Shown in pieces: positions 37,247-49,173 of a stretch of DNA of 64,000 bases. A program made the translations under genes and the position numbers. The number at the start of each line of letters is the position of its first letter. The first letter of the stretch is position 1. Source of the DNA: Eretmocerus hayati (taxonomy: Eukaryota > Arthropoda > Insecta > Hymenoptera > Aphelinidae); the NCBI GenBank assembly GCA_029851415.1, contig CM056744.1, forward strand, positions 9,307,268-9,371,267, read 5' to 3'. The notes under the pieces are model-generated. The model was not told the origin of the DNA and ran no database searches. It worked only from the letters and a program-made list of their open reading frames with translations.

Positions 37247-39688
37247 CTTTTAGGTAGTTTACCAAGGGACCAACGCGATTTTTCAAAAGTGAGCAAGCTG
37301 TATTAAAACATTCATGCCTCGATTACTCTGCGGGTATGACATATCCGTCTACTTATCTCATATTTTGAGGAAATGTTTGCTTCGGAGGTGCGCGCTGAGA
37401 TAGCTGTGATATTAGCTATTTATTAATCGTGGAATCGAGTTCCGTGGACAACTTTTTCTGGCTATTGTTTGCAGAAATGGTGAATTACCTTGTGTGAACC
37501 GGGGAGTTTAGCATGGGCTCTCAACGTTAAAAAGGAATGAAACGAATCTCGTTTAGACGATCCGTGCTTCTGTGAGAAGCTAATGAGAAATATTCGCACT
37601 CCGATGGTGAGCTAGCGAAGCCCCCTGATGCGATGAAGTCGCGAATTTCTCGATTTCTACATTGTATATGGCTGAAATACGACCCACATAACACCGCTGT
37701 ATACCCCAAAAATTGAAGTGAGACTCATAAGTCGTGGAAATTCGCCTTAAATTCTGGAAGAATCAATGATAGCATTTATCCTAAAGTCGAGTCAGGTGAA
37801 CTATTCCGTTTACGCTTTCTCTTTTACATTTAATCTGATCAACTTTTGATCTTCTATCAGTTGTAGAGAATCATTCTGAAAAGAACCCAGTGATTTGGCA
37901 TCTCGATCTTTCCGCTCTCATTCGATTTAGAGGATTTTTAAGGGAAAATCGCTTGAATCTCGTATTTTAATAGTCAAACATCTTTTCCCACCAAGGTCTC
38001 ACGGGGATTTTGGTCACCTGGCATATACTTATTTTGCCTAAATCTATGAATTGATTGTTACCAATTTTCCATTTTATTCCTGCAACCTTCAACAATTTCC
38101 GATTAATCGAAATTTTCACCAAAGTTTTATTTTAATCGTCCCCAACCCAACTGTATCAAATTCTTGTCTCAACCAAATGATAGATTTCGCTGGAGAAAAA
38201 GAAACCCCAGTTTAGATGTTCAAATTTTGCCTATAAGCCCCCCCAAAAAAAAATAACTTGAAATATAGTGAAACGTTTTCTTAAACATCCATGTCTCTCC
38301 CTTATTTCGAGTAAATTACCAAACTCTCAATGACCCGAACCGGTATTATTTCATCGCTCTGCATCGATTGGTTGATGCCGGATTTTAGCTGAACTTGCAA
38401 ACCATTATCAAAACTAAGTTTTTCCTTTGAAAAGTCGAAATGTTCGCGAACAATTTCATCCTGATCACCCTGAACTGACTGTATCAAAATTCTCTCTTAA
38501 TCTAACGATTCATATTGTTGAGAAAACAATAGTTTAGATGACTGACATATAATGGCAAACTAATTGATGAGTGAAGAAAATTTGGGGGCTTGGAAATTAT
38601 CGATCGTTGAATGTATGATGAACTATAGGAGGAATATTTTCATAAAAAAAACCCGTAGAATTTTTATAGAAAATGGAATCAATAAATAGATGGGTGCGAA
38701 AAGAGAATTGTTGAATTGAAGGTTATGAGATTTGGGTAATTTTTTCAAAATCTGGGAAGGCAAATGCCGATGAGGTAAACTCAAGGATATGAAGAAGAGG
38801 GGGGGGGGAACATACACGCATATCCATTAGGTTGTCCGTTATTCCCCAAGTTTCTCTAATCTCCCATGCTAACCCCCACGACCTAAACACTTAGTGGGAT
38901 ATTGCGGGAGAAAATAAAATTTTCGGGGATTTAAGTGAAGTTTAAGTGCTGTTCTACCTGGAGCGTTTTTATTTAAAATGTACCTTCCTAAATGAAAATT
39001 CAAGTTAATGATTCGTTCGTGCCGCGCATGCATTCCGTTTTCACGTCCCTGATTATGTTTCCAATCGCTAGCTGGTGCAAACTTCTTCAAAATGACCCTC
39101 TGACACATTCAATTCGACACAGTAGAACCGAGAATAGCCCACTTGTCTGCATACTATCCACCTGAAGGACATGAAACTAACTGAAAATGCCCGTTTTTTG
39201 TTTTTGTCGGATCTTTTTTTTTTAAGTCTAGTAGAAAATCCCGATGATTAGGGGTAAAACTGAGCACGGATTTTGTTTCTATGTTCAAAAATACATCAAA
39301 AATAGATCGACTCAAAATTCGTATTTTTATGACTCTTTGAGGGAAACCCTGTTTCACGGATTTGGTACCTTGAATTTCCCAGATTCGAAAATAGCGATAA
39401 CTTGCGTTCTACTCCATCAAGGTGCCGGTTATTATTAGATAACGCGTAGAGAAAGCCTTCTGCTAACCTCTTTTAGCAGTGTATTTTTATTGGTGTACTA
39501 ACTTTGTGTTTTATTACTTAAATGATTCAAAATGAAATCTTCCGCTTCTATCCTTTACATTTGAATTTTCACAACACGCAGATTCGAAAAAGAAAAAATT
39601 TTTTTTTTTTTTTTTATTTCAGGCTACGTGTTGTGAACTGGAATTCATGCATTGATTTCACCACTGAAGATAAAATTTCTTTTCTTAG
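37247..39688. other. No supported gene
   Basis: AT-rich sequence. 38580-38720 is A-rich on the plus strand, breaking the general T skew. A G run lies near 38800. No feature can be supported. Confidence 0.45.
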
Positions 39689-41943
39689 TCTAGGAGTAAG
39701 CATATCTGGGCAGACTTCCCTGAAGATCAACTTGAAGATTTATTTCAACTTGAAGATTATTTCCATCTCGAAGATAATATGCCTATCGAAGCTGAAGAGA
39801 CTGTTCCACTGAAGGGTGATTATTTTGAAATTGTCGAGTTCCATGATAATTCAACCCTATCCGCAGCATTAGCCGATATAAAATGTTACAGTGAAACATT
39901 TCAAAAACACCCCATTCACAAGGTAAGATTCCACGAATAGTTTGATCATTAGTCTTGATTTCATGAGATGTTAAATAGTGTTCGTTGGTTGGTCGCGATC
40001 TTTTCTTTGGGTGCCTGACATTTTTATTCTTTCAATTTGTTGCAGTACGTTACTCCTCTGCCAAATCTTGCTCTCGAGAATTATCGCTCGTTTTTGGACA
40101 AATTATGGACTTCTCCACATGTGAGGTGGTTCAGTCTGAAAAAACATGAATTGGTATCCGCTGACAAGAACATTCCTCCAGCGGTTGTTTATGAGCAAGT
40201 TATTGAGAAAAAAGCCCCTCCCGGCCTTGATGCCAAGGACATATTCTGGAACAGTCCTTCACACTACGATGGCCCCACGACCACCGACGCCGTTTCTCAA
40301 CAGATTGATAGACATCTTGCTGAACTCGCTGCTGGCAAGTGGGTCCCATATCTAGTCAATATTACCGCCGCGGCGTTTGGTCTTGGCCCAAATGGTAAGC
40401 CGCTTTTTACTAAAACCGAATTGGATGAATTCGTGCTACATTTAGACATTAAGCGCAACCCAAACAACGCGAAACGGCCGGGTATAAACATTCCAACCTT
40501 TAATATCGGGACCGAGGGTTCTTTTTCATCTACTCATACAGAGGATGGGTTTTGTTCAAGCGGTAATCTTCTGAAGGGTGGTGCTGCGAAAGCTCTTTAT
40601 GGGTTGCGTCCTCAGCATTATCCTCTATTCAATGCTAAATTAGTAGAGTTTTTGACCAAGTGTCCAACTACCTCAGGTGAGATACTCAATTGCTCGGACC
40701 CTTTGCAGCACAAAGATTGGATCGTACCTACTTTCCAGCTAAAACTTTGGGGCATTTCTTTTGAAATAATACTTTTACTTCCGGGTATGTTCATTTATCT
40801 TGGTGAGCTTGTGATTCATTTTGCCATGAATTTTGGACGTAATTGGTGCGTGGCTACCAACATTGGGACCCCTTTCTGGAACCGTATTTACTATTTCTTT
40901 GTTGGGTGCAAATGTGACCATAATGGTAATAGGCCTGTTGCCGGCAACAACAACTGCGCCGATCTTCGTGCAAAATTGCTGTATTGCCCTGTGAAGCATT
41001 GCCGCGTGATGTGCCTCACGGAGGAAGCTATGAAGCAACACGAGGCTGACCATTTTGCCCTCATTCTTCCACCTCGTTGTGTTCATTGTCAGAGGCGTTT
41101 CGCTAATGATCAAGCGATGGTCAAGCACTCCAAAGAATGTTATGTGGGTAATCTGAGTGATCCCTGCCCCAAGTGTTCGGGACGTTTTATTCGATCCTGC
41201 TTCGAGGCTCATAAGCTGGTTTGCTCGTCGCCTCTGATCTGTGTCTGCAAAAAACCTGCGGTAATTCTGGCGCTCTGGAGCGACACCAGATGTCTTGCAA
41301 AGAGTTCGCGAGGACACGACCTATGTTGACTGCGAGCAAACTTGCGGTATTTGGGACTGGTGAATCGAGACTCTCTCGGCCATCCGTTTCGCAGCGACCC
41401 TCCGAACCCACCGCTGAGCGAATTAGTTTTCCTCAAGCGCTTCGTGTCTCCACCGATTCGACCGATGTTTTGGCTCTGCCCGATGTTGCGGGCGCTTCCC
41501 CTGCAAATGTCCGTGCCGTTCGTTATTACAAAGGCGCTCAGACTTCCACGAGTTCTTCGAGAAACCCTTCGTTCGCGGATGACCTTGGTCCTTTGTCATT
41601 TTTAGCTCTTGAGGCGCATGAAACCCCAGCAACGCGTGTGGAGCAGCTACCTGATTCCGCTGACTCTCAAGATTTTGCTCTCGACCCCGTGATGCCTCAT
41701 TTACAGGCTACTTTTTCCGGGTTAGATGTGCATATTGACTGCCCTGAACATCCGATCGACAATCCAACATGCGATCTGTGCCCTAGATGTTTTGCTGACT
41801 TGACCATCAGCGACCATGATCCCACCTGCGCCGCATGTCTTATTTGTGTTTGTGGGGCAGCTGATTTCTACACCTTCGAGGAATTTAGGTCCCATCGCTT
41901 TGTGTGTTTATACGCTAAGGAGTATCTTAATACTCTTTGTTGA
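39689..41943 (+). CDS. JmjN/JmjC histone-demethylase-like protein with zinc fingers (frameshifted)
   Basis: A KDM4-like dioxygenase, in a family that removes methyl groups from histone lysines using Fe(II) and 2-oxoglutarate. The exon ending at 39922 (first ATG in frame 39779; true start uncertain) joins 40046 in phase 0 across a 123-bp intron. A JmjN-like segment spans the junction (HPIHK|YVTPLP). The JmjC core has HTED (H at about 40535), a downstream Lys in KALYGL for 2-oxoglutarate, and the third metal His in GELVIHFAMN (about 40817), followed by N-x-x-VATN-x-GTPFW and a CKC. So the catalytic residues are present. After it come at least four C2H2-like fingers. The frame must shift by -1 at an A6 run (41249-41254) in the fourth finger; the -1 frame continues to 41943 with further Cys/His. 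The shift could be an indel, an assembly error or programmed. Confidence 0.75.
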
Positions 41944-44183
41944 TTGAGTAGCCACTTGGAGTTTTTCCGCCTGTCCCGAGAATCCTGGCTTTTGCATATT
42001 TGCGCATTGGCACTACATGAGTCGGCACGTGCTTAATTAACAATCTCAGTTCCTACACCTTGCCCGAGACTCTTCTAGTTTATTCCAGTTTTGCACTTTT
42101 CCGAAAATAGATTACTTAACTCGCGGTCCCGTGTTCCTAATGTAATAGTCGATAGGCAGTGCAAAGATACGCTATGGTTGTTGTAGATGTCATTTTTCGC
42201 ATTTTTTGCTTATGTTGCTGAGACAGTAATTCTATGGCTTTGGACTGGCGCTAATGCTTTCCCCGTCAACATGATCGATGGTGCTGAGCCTATAGTTGTG
42301 AGTCCTGTTGCTAGTCTTAATTTTGCGGATCATTCCTTCGATTAATCCGCTTATTGGTTATTGATAATTGACTTTTGAGGTTGTAACTCGAATTCGTTCG
42401 AGACTTGAAAGAGCAGTTGCGAAGCGAGCAATGCTAATTCATGACTTGTGGAGGCTAAGATTAGAGAATTATCGTATGTGAATTCCGTCCGCGTAAATAT
42501 TGTCACACGGTATATGTTCCTATCGATGGCGATCCGCCCCAAAATTTGACTTTGTCTAGAGGACATGGATCTTGTAGCTATTGGTAGCTTTCCTGTTTTA
42601 GTTAACATGAGCACGTTGAATTTTCGGTAGGTGCATAGGCGCGTGTTCATTGACTCGTTCTTTCGTCGCGTTTGATTCACTTTCTGGTTTTTTTTTTTCT
42701 ACTCCGTTAATTGGGAAAGTATAGAAGGACCTGATATCTCTAGTATAATCAGATGATGCGAAACTATTTGATATATCATGGATTGAAAATTGATTACCCT
42801 AACGCATGCTTAATATAGGTGAATTATTAGTAGTCCATTGTTGAATATATGATTTCTATTAATCTATTGTTGAGTATATGATCTGTATTGAGGTTACCGT
42901 TGACACGCCTCTGTGCCTCACGCCTAAGTTTCAGTATTTCGTTCATTGAAGTTGTGGTGCTTTTCGATTCCTTACATGACTTCCTTTTCAAGATAAACCA
43001 AAAATGTTAGATTAAGAAAAGCGTGCCGTAGTAACCGTGGTTTTGGAATCGCGTGGCTTTTTATGCTTGTATCGCTTAGATCTTAGTTAAATACCCCGCA
43101 CTTATTTGTCTTGCTGTAATGTTTCATACTGTTTCAGAGGTTGGTAATAGTTTCCAGGCTACGTTCGAATATTTCTTTAGTTTATTTTTCGAGTTTCCTA
43201 TAAAAAAACCCTGTTGCATTGCGGATTGTCGTACCTCATATGATTGTCTTATCGTTTCATATCAGTACGATTGAGACCTTGACCAGGCTCCTAATATTCG
43301 ATGTATATTGTTGTGAGCGGCACTATTCTTTCCACTCATTTTTGTGCGAGTAGTGACTTTATTTGACTGAACACATTTATATATGTGTAATTGCCTGTGC
43401 CATTCGCGCCATGTGTGATGAGAACTGTTACCCTGACCAAATCAACTATTATATGTGGATCTTAATTTAATGCCGACTTCGAGGAAAAAGAATTGGTGCG
43501 CTGTGTTATTCTTTTGAAAAGAACGAGTTTTTTTTTTTCTGGCCGATTTTGTTTATAGGACCCTCAGTTTGCGTCGGGGTTACGAATTTCCTTGAAAGGG
43601 CCGAGATAAATTAATTTCCTTCATTAATGCGACAAATGTGAGTCTTTCACGCTTGTGTGCTGAACTTACGACTCTGGCTAAATGCCCGGGTATATTATTG
43701 TTATTTTGCAGCTATTTGGAGTGGTGATTGTACTAATCAACTTACACAACTGCCTCCGTGCTTATTTTGCTTCCAGAAAAAATATACACTGTGTAATTAA
43801 CTGATTTTACTTAATATTCCTCTTCTTTTTTTCTGTGACCTGACATTTAGCAATTTTTTTCGCTTCTGAACAGTATTTTGAAAACTTCAACCGAAGATGA
43901 GGCAGATCCTAGAATGTTGACCAGTACCTTCTCCGCTGTTGAGTCCCTAAGATTCGAGTTTATTGCTCGTTTTCGTCAGTGGTTCTCAAGTATTAACTAT
44001 AGTATTTGAAGTTTCAAAGTTGATTTAAAAGTGGCATATGGAAGCACTCTGCATCTTATTGGCGTGAGTCATGATTGCGATTGATTTTAACCCCCGTATT
44101 GGTTTGTTTCATTGATACTTTATACTTCTAGGCTTTCGTGCGTACTTTAGTATGCTGTGGACCTTCGTTGATTGTATATCAAC
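41944..44183. other. No supported plus-strand gene
   Basis: A T-rich spacer between the JmjC gene and the small spliced gene. It contains one weak minus-strand relic listed separately. No AATAAA was seen soon after the JmjC stop. Confidence 0.4.
42351..42650 (-). pseudogene. Possible LINE reverse-transcriptase fragment
   Basis: A 99-codon minus-strand frame from an ATG. Its C-terminal half (FTYDNSLILAS, then ELALLASQLL and a final NEFELQPQKS) resembles the area around the YADD box of non-LTR reverse transcriptases, with the catalytic DD changed to DN. Upstream residues show no clear RT match. It may equally be a chance frame. Confidence 0.25.
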
Positions 44184-44960
44184 ATGTCGGCTGCAAGAAT
44201 TCAAATTAACGACTGTTCGGAGTGCGCCCTTGACGAAATTTCCCGGGATATCCGGCATTTGACATGTCGAGTACATTGTGCTTTTGTCGTGAGTATATTT
44301 ATCTCTATCTTTATTTCGTGTAGTCATGATTTTTGCTAAAATTCGCTGTGTTACTTTGGTTCTCGCTTTCTTATTTCTTTGTCTTTAAGCCCACTGCACA
44401 CGACAGAAAGAGAAAAAAAAAGGTGATTTTAACTGAGATGTACGGGTATTTTGACTTTTTTTTTTTTTTTTTTTTTTTTGTGTTTTTCGTTTTATTTTGA
44501 TGGTTCTAGTGTGTGTCAATAACTGAATCTTTTGCTAACTGGCTTTTCATGAACTGTATCTTTTACGTGGTTTCATCCGTCTTTTCTTCTGTTTTTTTGT
44601 TTTCAGTTCCGCAACACCCCGTTGTCACGACATACTTATGATGTTCCGACTCTGGCCCGCGAAGCTTCGGGCCCAGCCTCTTGCGAGGTTAGTGATTCGT
44701 CGACTATCTCCGCCGTGAGTATTGTTTCTGACTAGTTAATTTTTCTTCTCTGAATTTAATGAAGTGAAAACGCTCTTTTTTTTGTTTCTCAGAATATTGT
44801 ATCGTCCAGTGAACCGCTTGTAGAGGGTATTCCTGACGATCGCGCCTTATACATCACTTCTGATTTGCTTGGAGATGAGTTTTTGGGTTGGGTTCCCGAG
44901 AATATATCAGACTTTGAGCTTGTGCTAGGTGATGCGATATATCATGTTGAATTTACTTGA
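44184..44960 (+). CDS. Small three-exon gene, 126 aa, function unknown
   Basis: Exons 44184-44288, 44607-44714 and 44793-44960 are joined by two GT-AG introns (donors gtgagtat and gtgagtatt; acceptors ttttcag and tttctcag). All exon lengths are multiples of three, so the frame is kept from the ATG to a TGA. Exon one carries Cys residues (NDCSECALDEISRDIRHLTC, with one more Cys after it). The last exon is acidic and hydrophobic and ends YHVEFT. A phase-0 chain with a start and a stop is unlikely by chance, but no family is recognised. An ISRDI/ISRDL word is shared with the coiled-coil gene at 29827. Confidence 0.5.
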
Positions 44961-47833
44961 TTTTGTTTGTTGTAGGAAGCTAAGAAATTGTAAAGTCGGG
45001 ACCAATGCTAGATTGTTAGACGAATCTTTATTAAAATCCGAAATTTCCGTCTAATTCGTGTTTTGATTCACTCTACCTTCCTTAGAAAGAGATTTTGAGC
45101 CTTTTATGTCAGGAGTTTTATTTGCGATTTTTACCTGGAAAAGTTTTATTATGCTTCTTCGTAATTAATGAAACCGTCCATTAATTAATGACTAATCCTT
45201 CAAGAAAAATTATAAAATATGTGGATCAGAAGATAAACGAAGTGAGTATTTCCAACACCAAAGGATGATTTGTCTGATGTGGTTTCACAAGTACTATAGA
45301 GAATGATATCATGTAAGAATTAGATATGGTGAGATATAGTGTGGTCAACAGCTGGGTGCAATGGATATTTCATGTCGTACGTGTATTTCGTCTTGATATT
45401 TCTGGAGTGGAATGGTGAAAGGTAACGAAACTCTTGAAGAATTATTGCAATAATGGACGTTCCAAAAATTAAAACGTCTAATCAGGTATTATCATGATGA
45501 TTTGAAGCTTACTCTCAAAAATATGCGAGCTTGCAATTTTGCATTTCCATTTGCTTCTCAAATGCCAACGCGACGCCATGCGATGCCACGAATTCATTGC
45601 AAAATAGTATTTCATACATTAAAGCATCATGCGTCGATACGTCGTCCTCAATCCTCAACATTATTAGAGAAGACCCGATAAAAATCTATGGCGACGTCGA
45701 CGTACGACGCTCATGCATTTTTTTTTCCATCCCTCTCATGTTTACTAAAAGACGTCGGATTTCAGTTCCTGTGCTGGCTGTAATTTTAGTAGACTCGAAG
45801 AGCGGGGTGACGATATGAAAATCCGATCCGAAGCGGCTGATGATAACTGCGCGTAATCCGTGCGAATGATGAATAAAATTTGCGAGTGGTGAGATTTATC
45901 CAAGTTGTTCGGAATGTTAGGGCCCCTTTCCTTTTGTTTGTGTAAGAACGAGAATTTTGACAGTGGTAAACACTGCAAACTGCTAAATCGAATACCCTCC
46001 TGAGTCTTGGAGTTTCAAATTGTAGACCAAAGTAAATATGTAGTCTGGACCTCCAAGTTGCTCACCATTATTCGCACATCTTTGAACGGTAACCAGCGAT
46101 CAAGATCAATTATTAAGTGATGAATTTTGAAGAATTCCCTTATCGAATTTTGGAAGTCAGCGCGCTTGCGCGCGTGAAGCGTTTCTAGTGTAATTTACTT
46201 TGCGGCTGCTAGAGTCAGAAGTTCGGTTATTCTGAGAATTTAACTTTGTAAAAGTCGAAAAATTTGCTGAAACTTTCGAAATTTCCAAGTGACTTTTTTT
46301 TGTTGCTTGTTAGACGTACGGGTAACTTGTTCAAAAATTGTTCAATTACTTCCCATAATCTCTATATATGTATAAGCAATCCCGAGCGCACGCATAACGC
46401 TGCTGTTGGTGAGTATGGTGAGTTAAGACCTATTTTCTTTAAAACTAGTAGTAACTAGATAAATCTATGATGTACGATACTAAGTGATTCTGGTAACGTC
46501 AATCAGTACAAAAAAAAATATTTTGGTTTGTCTGTCAGCAAAAGGTGAGAGTACAGAGTGTACAAGTATTTTGTTTTAATCAGAATGATCAGGAGAATTC
46601 GTGAATAATAGAAATCGAAGTTCGGTATAGATCATGGCGCTGCTTATCTAAATGGTAACGCCGTACCATGTTGCAAATCAAAAACCAAAAAAAAAGAGAG
46701 AGAAAAAAAAATTAACGAATTTTACAGACGTTTTCTGAGTTATTGAGTGCTTACTTCTGATATTTTTCCGTGGGGGTGTCATTCTGATGAATTTTTATTA
46801 CTGAACTTGTGCTTAGAAACGGTCAAGATCTAATTCGACGCGTCAAAATAATTCATGCTACCTTAGATCATGACTTTCTTTTACATTTTGAGGAGTTTAC
46901 ATACGTCGCTTTGGCTTGGAAATCTCATGCGACAACCAGTGATGGTCGATGAATGATTTTCCCAGCATACGCGATCACGATTTTTTTCATCGCAGAGTTA
47001 CGTCTTTTGGAACTTCGTTTTTCTATTTTGCGAGTCAATTAATCTAGTTTTATTCTTACAAATCTTTTCTTGACTCTCAAATTCCCTAAACTCTTTGCTA
47101 TCTCTTGGATAGACTTGATACCAAGTTCATTCCATCATGTCATTGCCTCATGTCGTTATATGACGTACTACCTGCCAGAATGAGAATCTACTGATACTTG
47201 ATACTCATGCGATATTACAATTTACGCGTGCGGTAATCGTATTCAGTTATACTTTAACTGTACGTAGCTCTGATGGATTTTGCATATTTGAGAGCAGTTC
47301 AGGGTATCAGCTTCCGCAAGATGAATGCTTTAGTCAAAGTTCTTCAGGATCTCCGCTATCCCGAAAAATAGCGGAGGATTTTGAAAAAAAATAGGGGTGA
47401 AACTGAAATAGCGGACAAACCGTATATATAAGATTAGACGACACTTTTCCTGAAATTTCACTTGCGTGTCTTGAAGACTTCACACAGGTTGACCTTGATA
47501 TCGAAAATTCGTCATACGGAGCGAGAAAAGAAGGTGATTTTTCTAAGAAAAAATTTAGTTAAACTTTAAAGAATGATAACGTCACCATTGTATTTGACAA
47601 TTTATCTGGACGAGAAAGGATCTCATGACACATCCATACTTCTGTTTCACTTTTTCACATTTTATTTTATTAACTTGGGCCAACAATTTTCCTATACAAT
47701 ATGAGCGTATATATTTGTCTTCTATTTGTTTGTCTGACACTTTCTCTATTCTCATGGCACTTGTAGGAACCACTAATTTCACACTTCTGCTTTCCACACT
47801 TGTTTCTTTTCTTGTTCTCGTCTTTTCGCATTC
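44961..47833. other. No supported gene
   Basis: AT-rich, mixed composition. A CpG-richer patch lies around 45560-45720. Short open frames lack ATG starts or motifs. Confidence 0.45.
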
Positions 47834-48016
47834 TTATGGATCCCACTCTCCGACTGCATCCTGTGGAAAGGGCTCTATTTCGATCCAGCCTGGGTCTGGC
47901 CATATTCGAATTTTTCTCCAAATTTCGACTTCGTTGTAGTAAATAATGACTACCTCGTAGTCGTAAAACAGGGTTATAGTCCTGTTTCCTGTCTGATTTA
48001 TAATAACGTATGCCAT
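47834..48016 (-). CDS. Small accessory ORF C (60 aa), retroelement sense strand
   Basis: ATG-initiated, starts MAYVIINQTGN. It is rich in Ile, Tyr, Trp and acidic residues and ends GEWDP. The composition looks like a folded strand-rich peptide and broadly recalls the C-terminal part of ORF B just upstream on the same strand. It is short, so support is modest. Confidence 0.35.
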   Translation of the reverse strand: MAYVIINQTGNRTITLFYDYEVVIIYYNEVEIWRKIRIWPDPGWIEIEPFPQDAVGEWDP

Positions 48017-48327
48017 TCTTACTCGCAGTCAAGGGTCGAACTGATTCACTTCGACTCTTTCGCGATTAGGCTTCGTCAATGGGGGCTCCATATGCGATCG
48101 CACGGCAGTCTTATCAGCTGCATGGTTTAGTTATTTTATTCTTAGTGTTCGATGCCTTGATGATACAAAGTAATTGATCGGGCATTTCAATCATCTGATT
48201 TGCTTTTCTTGTTTTTTTTTTTTTTTTTTTTTCTCTTTTTTTTTGTTTATATCCATACTTTGAGCTTCGGGTGTCTATTACGGCAACAGACAGAGCCTGA
48301 TTGTCGCTTGTTTTAACGATATTGGCA

Positions 48328-49041
48328 CTAATCCCATCGCTCTACGTTGAAATTCGGTAATTCTTCTTCTCCTATCTCGATCTGTGGACTTGGATTTTCT
48401 TCGGGCGCCTGGAATACTATATAACCGCCTATTTCGAGGATCATTCCGTCTGGGTTAATATGTAGATTGAGTTCTACATGCTCTCTCTCGTATCTTACGA
48501 GAAATTTTTCAGTACGCGGTCCCCAGGTGTATTCCAAATGAGCTATGCTCTCCATTTTTTCTCTGTCTCTTCTTTCTCCTGGCCGCAGACTTCTATGCAG
48601 TCTCTTAATTTCCCATTCGATGAATCTTACTTTACAAGTTTTTCCACTTGGGTCTCTTAAGTCGTTTGGCCAGGGCATATCTCGGCCATCGTTTGGAACA
48701 TCAAAAAGGCTCCACAACTCCCAGCTGTTTTCAAATTTTTCCGTGTGAGTGCCCTCGATGATCTTCTCATTCCATTCTCTCAATAATTTTCGATTGCGGT
48801 GCACATCTCGATAATTGCCATTGAAAAGTTCATCTAAGTTAAAGCTGCTGTCTTCACCATCAGCATGCCGATTGTCGATAAATTTTTCGTTGTTGAGGCG
48901 AACTACTTTCCGAATTTTTCTCCAATTTCCCCATTCAGCAAAGTTCGCCCAGAGTTCTCCTTTTATCCCACGCATTATTTGGAACGAGAGGAGGAAAATG
49001 ATTGTACTTCGCGTTTGACAAACCGCTACTGAGACATGCAA
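48328..49041 (-). CDS. Accessory ORF B (237 or 215 aa), retroelement sense strand
   Basis: The open frame from 49041 has ATGs at 49041 and about 48975. The inner one (MRGIKGELWANF) starts the soluble-looking part. The protein is charged and Trp-rich, with no membrane segment after the first 22 residues. Part of it (RKIRKVVRLNNEKF, then a span ending HRNRKLL) can be laid against ORF A (EIARDNERFRRR, then HRNRIERRNKEL), suggesting the two are paralogues. The order on the minus strand is pol, A, B, C, env. No known retroviral accessory family is recognised. An A run on this strand (48233-48211) lies just past the stop. Confidence 0.55.
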   Translation of the reverse strand: MHVSVAVCQTRSTIIFLLSFQIMRGIKGELWANFAEWGNWRKIRKVVRLNNEKFIDNRHADGEDSSFNLDELFNGNYRDVHRNRKLLREWNEKIIEGTHTEKFENSWELWSLFDVPNDGRDMPWPNDLRDPSGKTCKVRFIEWEIKRLHRSLRPGERRDREKMESIAHLEYTWGPRTEKFLVRYEREHVELNLHINPDGMILEIGGYIVFQAPEENPSPQIEIGEEELPNFNVERWD

Positions 49042-49173
49042 AACAACATCCCTCTGCCAGGCGAACGAAAAACTTTTCGTGCTCCTTTTTTCTTGTCTGT
49101 GAAGCGGGGACTCTTCTTGGTATCATTCTTCTTTCTTCTTTTGTTGGCCATAATTACCGTGAACTCCGTTTTG

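Noticed and set aside
40775..41317. 180-codon minus-strand frame
   Set aside because: Antisense to the JmjC/zinc-finger coding region, which has clear catalytic motifs in the other strand.
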